A stretch of 7,520 bases of DNA, taken from assembly GCA_964493945.1 (NCBI GenBank), contig CAZBQG010000227.1, positions 1-7,520 of the forward strand, written 5' to 3'. Below are positions 1 through 6,482 of the stretch, in pieces. The DNA is from CAZBQG01 sp964493945. GTDB lineage: Bacteria; Pseudomonadota; Alphaproteobacteria; Rhodospirillales; UBA2165. The notes beneath the pieces were generated by a model. That model searched no databases and was not told the DNA's origin. It saw only the letters and a program-made list of their open reading frames with translations. Position 1 is the first letter of the stretch, and the number at the start of each line of letters is the position of its first letter. The position numbers and the translations under genes were made by a program.

Positions 1-34
1 CACCCTATGCACCGCTGCCTCCCGCGGTTCGATG

Positions 35-43
35 AAAGAGGAA
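35..43 (+). promoter_or_regulatory. Ribosome binding site that sets the Rieske gene start
   Basis: The purine-rich stretch AAAGAGGAA lies about 7 bases before the ATG at 50. An in-frame ATG at 32 has no comparable purine tract before it, and this tract would fall inside its coding region, so 50 is the preferred start. The 49 bases before the gene show no other recognisable element; any promoter probably lies outside the window. Confidence 0.7.
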
Positions 44-49
44 TATGCC

Positions 50-664
50 ATGAAGTTGGAAACTTTAAATCAAGATGCCGCTGAGCTGCCTTTCAGCGAT
101 GTCGAAGTCGCGGGTGGATTAAACCAGACCGACGGCAAACCCATGGGGCACGGCAAATGCGTCATGTCTAGACGTCAATTCCTGCTTACCTCGGGCGTTA
201 CATCGGCCGTGGTCATGGTTGCCCCCATGCCGGGGATGGCCGCGACCCAGGGCGTGGCGGCGACCTACAAGAAGAAATTGATCGCCAAGCTGAGCAAGTT
301 GAAACAAGACAAGCCGATCAATTTCAAATATCCCGATGATGGCGCCTATGCCGAATCCATGATCGCCAAGCTGGGCGTTCCGGCCGGCGGCGGGATCGGA
401 CCAAACCGCGATGTGGTGGCTTTCAATTATACCTGTACCCACCAAGGCGGACCCATGTCCGGCACCTACAAGGCCGATACCAAGTCCTTGGGTGCCTGTC
501 CGCTTCATCTGTCGACTTATGATCTGACCCGCCACGGGATTTTGATCTCGGGTCAGGCTTATCAATCTTTGCCGCAGGTGCTGCTCGAACGCGAAGGCGA
601 CAATATTTACGCCGTCGGTGTTTTCGGGCTGATCTTCGGCCGCTATGACAATCTGCAAGGGTAA
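50..664 (+). CDS. Tat-exported Rieske iron-sulfur subunit, AioB/IdrB type
   Basis: This 204-residue protein is the small electron-transfer subunit of an arsenite-oxidase-like enzyme. A twin-arginine motif SRRQFLL at residues 40-46 is followed by a hydrophobic stretch (about 47-65) and small residues typical of a signal cleavage site. The n-region of about 40 residues is unusually long. The Rieske [2Fe-2S] ligands are seen as C129-T-H131 and C150-P-L-H153. The two extra cysteines that form a disulfide in many Rieske proteins (CTHxGC and CPCH) are Gly and Leu here, so no such bridge can form. The C-terminal pattern (GQAYQSLPQ, then YAVGVFGLIFGR) resembles what I recall of AioB proteins. The small-then-large gene order matches aioBA. 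The Tat signal probably carries the folded large subunit too, since that subunit has no signal of its own. The exact family (AioB, IdrB or a third clade) is not resolved. Confidence 0.9.
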   Translation: MKLETLNQDAAELPFSDVEVAGGLNQTDGKPMGHGKCVMSRRQFLLTSGVTSAVVMVAPMPGMAATQGVAATYKKKLIAKLSKLKQDKPINFKYPDDGAYAESMIAKLGVPAGGGIGPNRDVVAFNYTCTHQGGPMSGTYKADTKSLGACPLHLSTYDLTRHGILISGQAYQSLPQVLLEREGDNIYAVGVFGLIFGRYDNLQG

Positions 665-669
665 GGGGG
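663..669 (+). promoter_or_regulatory. Ribosome binding site overlapping the Rieske stop codon
   Basis: AAGGGGG begins within the TAA stop at 662-664 and ends 7 bases before the ATG at 677. The overlap suggests translational coupling, which would favour matched production of the two subunits of one complex. Confidence 0.65.
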
Positions 670-676
670 CGCCATA

Positions 677-3349
677 ATGTCTACTCCGTATTATATTCCG
701 GCAAGCAACGTGCCGCTGCCGCCCAAGGGCGCGGACGTCATCACCACGGCCTGCGATTACTGTATTGTTGCTTGTGGCTATAAGGTCTATCGCTGGCCCG
801 TCGCCGGCGGTGCCGAGGGGGGACCCAAGGCAAAGCAAAATGCCTTCGGCGAGGATTTCCCGGTGGATCCGCTGGGCGCCTGGGTGGCACCCAATCAGCA
901 TAATATCGTGCTTCACAACGGTGAGCCGCACCATGTGGTGATCATTCCCGATAAGGACACCAAATTCGTCAACACGGATGGGGATTCATCGGTTCGCGGC
1001 GGTTGCATCGCGCTCAAATGCTATAATCCGCAGACTCCCACCCGTGACCGTCTGCGCACCCCCATGGTGCGTATCTACGGCATCTTGCAGCCTGTCTCCT
1101 GGGAGTTCGCCCTGGATCTGGTCGCCGAAGTGGGCAAGCATGTGATCAAGAAGCATGGCGACAATGCCTATGGGGTGAAGACCTTTTCGTACCAGTACAT
1201 CGAAAACACCTATGCCATCACCAAATACGCGTTGCGCCATATTAACACGGCCAATTTCACCTTCCATGATACGCCGTCGGATGTCAGCTCGACGCCCGGC
1301 TTCCGCGATGCCGGTTTTGACAATTTCGGTCCCTCCTACGAAGACTGGATGAATGCCGAAACCCTGTTGATGTGCGGAACAGATCCTTACGAAACCAAAA
1401 CCATCCTGTTCACCCAGTGGATCATGAAGGGTATCCAGAACGGCCAGAAGGCCATCCTCATGACACCCCGGCGGACGGCGGGCGTCGCCTATGCCGAGGC
1501 CAATGGGGGAATGTGGCTGGACGTCAATCCAGGCACCGATCTTTTGGTGGTCAATGCCATCGCCCGCATCATTGTGGAGAATGGCTGGCAGGATAAGGAA
1601 TGGATCAAGAACTGGGTCAACAACAAATGGGGCTCATCGTCGGGCTTCGGCCAGGGCACGCGGAATACGCCCTGGCAATGGCGCACGACTTGGGGCAAGT
1701 TCCAGACCAAGGGCTTCGAGGACTGGAAAAAATGGCTTTTGGGTCAGAAGGAATTCAGTCTGGCCAATGCGGCCAAGGTGTCGGGCATCGACGCCAAGAA
1801 AATCCAGACGGCTGCCGAATGGATGGGCAAGCCCAAGGGCAACAAACGGCCCAAGACCTCGATCATGATCGAGAAGGGTTTTTACTGGTCCAACAATACG
1901 GGCAACACGGAAGCCATTTCGGCCTTGGGCATCATCGTTGGTGCCGGCGGCCGGCCGGGTCAGGTGATCGGGCGCGGCGGCGGACATCAGCGTGGTGGCC
2001 AAAGGGGTGGCAAATATCCCCGCAACAAGTCACCCATGAAGGTCCCGGGCCGGCGGCGCCGCGCCCTGGATACGGATACCTGGACGATGGCGGGGCATAC
2101 GCGCCTGGCCCATGTCATTGGTACCACCTGGATCCAATCCATGTGTGGCTCCCAGCAGATATCCAAGAAGTTCCACGAGCTGGTGACGGCCAACCCCCAT
2201 CAGGTGCGGTCTTACGACAAGGCCGAAATCATCGCGACGCTCAAACAAAGAGCCGATTCAGGTGGCATGGTAGTGATCAACCAGGAAATCTATCTGGTCG
2301 ATCCCATCGGCGCCAAATTCGCCGATATCGTCTTTCCCGCCGCCACCTGGGGCGAGGAGACCTTCATGCGGGCCAATGGCGAGCGGCGGCTCCGGGTGTA
2401 CAACAAGTTCTACGATCCGCCCGGTTCGGCCAAGCCCGACTGGTGGATCATTGCCCAACTTGCCAAGCGCATGGGCTTCGACGGGTTCGATTGGAAAAGT
2501 TCCAACGAGGTCGCCGAGGAATCCGCCCGCTTCTCCAGGGGCAGCCGCAAGGACTTCAACATGATCAAGGTGGCCGCCAAACGCGAAGGCAAGACCCTGC
2601 ATCAGAAATTGGGTGAATTCGGTACTAACGGAATTCAGGGCCCGGTTTTCATGAAGGCCGACGGCAGCCTCGAAGGATCCAAGCGTCTGCATGACACGAC
2701 CCGCAAACTGGATCCCGAAGGGCCGCAAGGCGCCAACGTCTATAACAAGAAGCTGACCCACTTCAATAGCCAGACCGGACGTTGCAACATTCAGAAATCA
2801 CCCTGGTCCCTGTTCTCCGATTATTGGGGCTGGATGAAGCCCAAGGGCGATGAATTATGGTGCACCTCGGGGCGTACCAATGAACGCTGGCAATCCGGTT
2901 TCGATGACCGCCGGCGGCCCTATATCGTGCAGCGTTGGCCCGAGAACTATGTTGAAATTCATCCCGACGATGCCAAAAAGCGCGGCATCGAAAGCGGTGA
3001 CCGGGTCATGTGCTATTCCGACCGGGTGCCCAGTCTGAAGGAAACGATCCTGGGCGTGGAAGGATCGGATTATTCCTTCGCCGGGCAGATGAAGGCCGGC
3101 AATGTGGAGCTCAGCAAGGGCGCCGTAACCGGAGTCGCCATGGTCACCCGCCATGTGAAGAAGGGCGTGGTTTATATGGACTTCCTTCATATCCAGCAGC
3201 CGGCCAATTCCCTGGAAGGGCGGGTGGTCGATTGGGTCAGTGGCAACTACAACTATAAAATGGGTGTTGCCCAGGTGAAGAAGATCGGCGAGACGGCCTA
3301 TAAAAACACCTTCCGCTCCATGTCCTTCGCGCCAAGGGACATTATCTAA
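677..3349 (+). CDS. Molybdopterin oxidoreductase large subunit, arsenite oxidase/iodate reductase (AioA/IdrA) family
   Basis: This 890-residue protein is the catalytic subunit expected to carry a molybdenum bis-pterin cofactor and a [3Fe-4S] cluster. The N-terminal cluster motif is C26-x2-C29-x3-C33 followed by GYKVYRWP, very like AioA. The fourth position is Ser105 in SSVRGG, not Cys, which in AioA goes with a [3Fe-4S] cluster. R433 and H437 in GRGGGHQ correspond to the AioA pocket pair Arg419/His423. NGERR (about 570) and GRTNERWQ followed by WPENYVEIHPDDA are family-like C-terminal blocks. Unlike canonical AioA, residues 198-221, the region expected to hold the pocket His195 and Glu203, contain neither His nor Glu. 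Trp-rich (about 312-345) and Arg-rich (about 433-462) segments look like insertions, and the protein is somewhat longer than the roughly 825-845 residues usual for AioA. It has no signal peptide and is presumably exported with the Rieske partner. Family placement is secure; the substrate is unknown, with iodate or another oxyanion possible and arsenite less likely. Confidence 0.9.
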   Translation: MSTPYYIPASNVPLPPKGADVITTACDYCIVACGYKVYRWPVAGGAEGGPKAKQNAFGEDFPVDPLGAWVAPNQHNIVLHNGEPHHVVIIPDKDTKFVNTDGDSSVRGGCIALKCYNPQTPTRDRLRTPMVRIYGILQPVSWEFALDLVAEVGKHVIKKHGDNAYGVKTFSYQYIENTYAITKYALRHINTANFTFHDTPSDVSSTPGFRDAGFDNFGPSYEDWMNAETLLMCGTDPYETKTILFTQWIMKGIQNGQKAILMTPRRTAGVAYAEANGGMWLDVNPGTDLLVVNAIARIIVENGWQDKEWIKNWVNNKWGSSSGFGQGTRNTPWQWRTTWGKFQTKGFEDWKKWLLGQKEFSLANAAKVSGIDAKKIQTAAEWMGKPKGNKRPKTSIMIEKGFYWSNNTGNTEAISALGIIVGAGGRPGQVIGRGGGHQRGGQRGGKYPRNKSPMKVPGRRRRALDTDTWTMAGHTRLAHVIGTTWIQSMCGSQQISKKFHELVTANPHQVRSYDKAEIIATLKQRADSGGMVVINQEIYLVDPIGAKFADIVFPAATWGEETFMRANGERRLRVYNKFYDPPGSAKPDWWIIAQLAKRMGFDGFDWKSSNEVAEESARFSRGSRKDFNMIKVAAKREGKTLHQKLGEFGTNGIQGPVFMKADGSLEGSKRLHDTTRKLDPEGPQGANVYNKKLTHFNSQTGRCNIQKSPWSLFSDYWGWMKPKGDELWCTSGRTNERWQSGFDDRRRPYIVQRWPENYVEIHPDDAKKRGIESGDRVMCYSDRVPSLKETILGVEGSDYSFAGQMKAGNVELSKGAVTGVAMVTRHVKKGVVYMDFLHIQQPANSLEGRVVDWVSGNYNYKMGVAQVKKIGETAYKNTFRSMSFAPRDII

Positions 3350-3382
3350 AGGTGCGTCTGCCGGCCTCCATAATGCAAACCA

Positions 3383-3423
3383 TGGTCCCACCCCCTTCCA
3401 AGGGGTGGGACCAAAGTTCTTTT
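3383..3423 (+). terminator. Hairpin with T-rich tail after the large-subunit gene
   Basis: A perfect 12-bp inverted repeat (TGGTCCCACCCC at 3383-3394 with GGGGTGGGACCA at 3402-3413) encloses a 7-base loop. TTCTTTT follows at 3417-3423 after a three-base gap. It starts 34 bases after the stop at 3349 and fits an intrinsic terminator or a partial attenuator. The T tract is short and contains one C, so some readthrough into the HEAT-repeat gene is plausible. It also argues against the GTG at 3405, inside the hairpin, as the next start. Confidence 0.7.
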
Positions 3424-3440
3424 GTGGGGGGCGATCATTG

Positions 3441-5604
3441 ATGGTGGAGGAGGCTTCATCCATACCCGGCCCCGCACCAGATGAGGGGCCCGATATTTGT
3501 CTGGCGCTTTGCGACATTCTTCGCAACGGCGCCGATGTTCACCGTTGTTCCGCCGCCAAGGCCTTGGGCCAGATCGGTGACGCGGGCGCCGTCGAACCCC
3601 TGATCGCAGCTCTTTTGGATGAGGACGAAGATGTCCGGGTGGATGCGGTTGAGGCCCTGTCCCGGCTGAAGGATCCAAGAGCCACCAAGGGACTTCTTGA
3701 AAATCTTCTGGGTGATCCCTGCGGGGATGTGAAACTGGGTGTGATCGATGCCCTGAGCGCCATGGGGGACCAGCAGGTTGTGCCCTGGCTGAAACGTCTG
3801 ATCAAGGGACGGGACGAGGAAATCGTCTGGGACGAGGAATCCTTTTTCCACGAGGATTGGGACGATTGGCTGGATATTCAGATTAAATCCATCCAAGGGC
3901 TGGCCCGGCTCGATGCCAAGGAAAGCGTTCCCGATATCGTCTCGGCCATTACGGATGAGGATGGGCAGGATTTGTCCGAGAGCGCCTTCCGGGCGCTGGC
4001 CAATCTCGGCCCCCCGGGCATTGAGGCGCTGGAAGATTTCCTGACCAAACCTGATCTCCGTCTGCGCCGGAGAGTTGGCGCCGTGCTGGCCGGTCTAGCG
4101 GCACCCGAGGCGCAAGCCGGCACCACCCGCGCCCTCAAGGATGAGGACAAGGAAGTCCGCATGGCCGCCGCCCGCGCCCTGGTCGGGCGCGATCCCGCCG
4201 ATGTCAGGTTTCAGCTCTTNNNNNNNNNNGGTTCAGGCCAGCGGGCAATGGCACAGCCAGGCCCTGTCCTCCATCCTGGATGACCGCTCCCCCGAGGTGC
4301 AACTAGCCCTGCTTAATCTGTTTGAACAGCATCCCTCCCTGTTGTCCGGAGAGGTTCTGGCCCCTTGGATAAATGCCCGGCTGGCCAGTTCGGATGCCGC
4401 TTTAGCCGGAGGTGCTGCCCGCAATCTGGCGGCCACGAATGACCCCGAGACAATGCCTCGTCTGACGAGTATTTTGCACGGAAATCAACCAGGCGAGGCG
4501 CGTCTGGGCGCTCTTAAGGGATTGGCCGGAATGGCCGGCGGAGAGGCCACGGCTGATGATCTGATTCGCGCCCTTTTGCCGGTTTTTGGTGATGATGACC
4601 GCCAAATCCGCCTGGAGGCCATGGCCGTATTGGCCAAATTGGCGGCAGATGCGGGAGACTGGCCAAACCCGGCCGGCGATCTTTTGCTGGCCCTGATGCA
4701 GGGCAGCCTGATCGCCCCGCCCCAAGAAATGCCGGAAGTCGCGCCCCAAGCCGAAATTCAGGATGAGGGCGAAGATTCCCAGGATTCGCAAGATGCCGAT
4801 TCTGAGCCCGAGGAGCCCCTGTCCACCTTGCAATCCATCGCTGGCGAAAAGCCGCCGGAGGAGGGCGATGGGCAAATGCTGCCCCTTTCCGATCAGGACC
4901 AGGACTTTTTCGATCTGTCCCAGGAGGACCGCTCTAGCCGGCGCATGGCGATCACCACGCCGGTCGGGGCCCATAAGGATGCCCGCCAGTTTGCCACCCG
5001 CCTCGCCGCCGAATTATCTGCCCGGGAAGTAGTCGAAGTTTTGATTTCGGTCTTGCGGGATGATGATCCAGATATTAGAACGGCAGCAGCAGAATCACTG
5101 GCCCGTATCGCCCGGCGTGATGGGTTTTTACCGGCGGATGCGGTGGCATCCCTGGTAGCGGTTTTGCCAAGTCTGGACCGGGATTCCCGGTTATTCGCCG
5201 TGCGTGCCCTGGGCAATGGCGGAGGCAAGGAAACCGGAGAGGCCGTGGAGGATTGTCTGGATGATGAGGATGTTTATATCCGGGCCGAGGCGGTGCGTGC
5301 GCTGTCTTTGCTTGGCGCGGGGGGAAGTTGGATGGCGCGGATGATCGAAGATCCCAACGCCGATGTTCGCATGGCGGCGGCGGAAGCCTTGGCGCGCGGT
5401 CTTGACGGTCAGGCGGTGGACCGTCTGGTCGATTTTGCTTTCTCCTTCGAAGGCCATCACCGGCGTGAGGCGGGAAGCTTGCTGCGCGGCCTTGATGTGC
5501 GTGGGGCCAATGAACGATTCGTTGAAATCCTCGCCGATCCGGCGAGGGAGCGTGAAAGACTGGTGGCCATCGAGGCTCTGGAAGAGCTGAACCGGGTCGC
5601 CTGA
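3441..5604 (+). CDS. Large acidic HEAT-repeat protein, interrupted by an assembly gap
   Basis: The start is ATG 3441, with a G-rich tract GGGGGG at 3426-3431 about 9 bases upstream. The first part runs 259 codons to the Ns at 4220-4229; the second resumes at 4231 (VQASGQW...) and ends with TGA at 5602-5604, giving roughly 720 residues plus the missing part. Both halves are helical repeats of the PBS-lyase/HEAT type, for example LLDEDEDVRVDAVEALSRL (about 59-77) and LKDEDKEVRMAAARAL (about 232-247), with similar units near the C terminus (for example DEDVYIRAEAVRALSLLGA). An acidic, aromatic insert (residues 124-147, WDEESFFHEDWDDWLDIQ) interrupts the first array. The second half has a long disordered acidic linker rich in D, E, S and Q (encoded at about 4720-4930). 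No signal peptide or membrane segment is seen, so it should be cytoplasmic. HEAT arrays bind proteins; assembly or proofreading of the neighbouring Mo enzyme is my inference. The specific function is unrecognised. Confidence 0.8.
4220..4229. other. Assembly gap (10 Ns) inside the HEAT-repeat gene
   Basis: Ten consecutive Ns separate two open frames of the same kind of protein. As written the frames do not join, because the upstream codons and downstream codons are in different phases. A true gap whose length is a multiple of three would restore one frame. The round number ten suggests a scaffolding placeholder, and repeats in this gene could explain why the assembly broke here. Confidence 0.95.
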
Positions 5605-5619
5605 TTGAGAATGAATGAA

Positions 5620-5644
5620 CCCGCCTGCATCAGGTGCGGGCGGG
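5620..5644 (+). terminator. Hairpin between the HEAT-repeat and cupredoxin genes
   Basis: CCCGCCTGCA (5620-5629) pairs with TGCGGGCGGG (5635-5644) through 10 base pairs, one of them G-U, around a 5-base loop. AAAATTT follows, so the T tract is only three bases. It could be a weak terminator, an mRNA-stability stem or a processing site in the 79-base gap between genes. No clear promoter is seen in that gap. Confidence 0.4.
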
Positions 5645-5683
5645 AAAATTTGTAGGTCAAGTGTTTATGGGAAGGATATTGCC

Positions 5684-6460
5684 ATGACGAAGAAAAATAA
5701 GTTGGTTGGTCTGCTGGCCGGCCTGGCCGTGCTGGCGCTGGCTCCCTCAATGGGCCAGACCGCCCCTAAATATAAAGGTGGGGCTGTCAAGGACGGCGGC
5801 AAAATCACGGGCAAGGTTTCCTTCAAGGGCGCGGTGCCGGCTGACGCGGTGGAGAAAATCCTGATCACCAAGGATCCCAAGGTCTGCGGCACCGGCGATC
5901 GCACGGTCACCTGGGTCGATGTAAAGGACGGCGCGCTGCGCGGATCCTTCGTCTTCCTGGGCAAGATCAAGAAGGGCAAGAAATGGGGTAAGCCCAAAGG
6001 TGGCAAATATCTGATCAACCAGGAAAAATGCCGTTTTCATCCCTGGGCCCAGGTGGTCAAGCCCGGTCAGGTGACCATCCGCAATTCCGACAAGGGCGTT
6101 TTGCACAATATCAACACGCGCGAGATGATCGGCGTCGAAAAGGGCCGGGTGGTCAAGCGCACCATGTTCAATTTCGGCCAGCCCGATCCGGGCGAAATTC
6201 AACAAAAGCTCAAACCCCGGCGTTCGGCATTCATCTCGATCAATTGCGAAGCCCATAATTTCATGTTCGGCTTCATGATGGCGCCGGTTCATCCCTATGC
6301 CGCGGTGGTCGGGGATGACGGATCCTATTCATTGGATAATGTACCGCCGGGCAAATATACGGTGAAGAGCTGGCATCCGCGCTTTGGCGTGAAGAAAAGC
6401 AAGGTCACGGTTACTGCCAAGGGATCGGCCACGGCCAATTTCGCCTTCTCCGCCAAATAG
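5684..6460 (+). CDS. Exported cupredoxin-like protein with carboxypeptidase-regulatory-like C-terminal domain
   Basis: The 258-residue product starts at ATG 5684, with GAAGGA at 5671-5676 seven bases upstream. Residues 1-26 form a Sec-type signal peptide: lysines, then a Leu/Ala-rich core, then a likely cleavage near GQTA. The mature part is basic. The sequence matches a recognisable plastocyanin-like family pattern: CxFHP at C116/H119, then a strand leading to H141 (VLHNIN), then C188-x2-H191-x2-M194. H141, C188, H191 and M194 are the likely type 1 copper ligands. It ends with HPYAAVVGDDGSYSLDNVPP and GKYTVKSWHPRFG, a beta-sandwich of the carboxypeptidase-regulatory-like type (about 203-258). 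A blue-copper periplasmic electron carrier between the Mo/Rieske enzyme and the membrane protein encoded 22 bases downstream is the natural role, by inference. A purely structural or copper-handling role is the alternative. Confidence 0.8.
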   Translation: MTKKNKLVGLLAGLAVLALAPSMGQTAPKYKGGAVKDGGKITGKVSFKGAVPADAVEKILITKDPKVCGTGDRTVTWVDVKDGALRGSFVFLGKIKKGKKWGKPKGGKYLINQEKCRFHPWAQVVKPGQVTIRNSDKGVLHNINTREMIGVEKGRVVKRTMFNFGQPDPGEIQQKLKPRRSAFISINCEAHNFMFGFMMAPVHPYAAVVGDDGSYSLDNVPPGKYTVKSWHPRFGVKKSKVTVTAKGSATANFAFSAK

Positions 6461-6470
6461 CGGCCGGCAC

Positions 6471-6480
6471 GAGGGGAGGG
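6471..6480 (+). promoter_or_regulatory. Ribosome binding site for the GTG-started bd-like gene
   Basis: GAGGGGAGGG lies just before the GTG at 6483 in the 22-base gap after the cupredoxin stop. It supports a GTG start and co-transcription with the cupredoxin gene. No ATG in this frame gives the N-terminal signal-like segment. Confidence 0.6.
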
Positions 6481-6482
6481 GC

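Noticed and set aside
119..934. Minus-strand open frame of 271 codons
   Set aside because: It covers the Rieske gene and the start of the large subunit, both with clear motifs on the + strand; the minus product has no recognisable domain.
1600..2616. Second + frame of 338 codons inside the large subunit
   Set aside because: It is a shifted frame of the molybdopterin gene with low-complexity Gln/Arg/Gly composition; the main frame is continuous with conserved motifs on both sides, so no frameshift is needed.
677..3349. Straight assignment as arsenite oxidase aioA
   Set aside because: The family match is clear, but the segment expected to supply two of the four arsenite-pocket residues has no His or Glu, so the substrate-specific name is not supported.
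3405..3440. GTG 3405 as the start of the HEAT-repeat gene
   Set aside because: The GTG sits in the right arm of the hairpin at 3383-3413 and would require translation initiation inside a strong stem; ATG 3441 has a suitable G-rich tract upstream.
5615..5683. Upstream extension of the cupredoxin gene
   Set aside because: The in-frame ATG at 5615 would place about 23 residues before a well-formed signal peptide and would translate through a hairpin; ATG 5684 has a good ribosome binding site.
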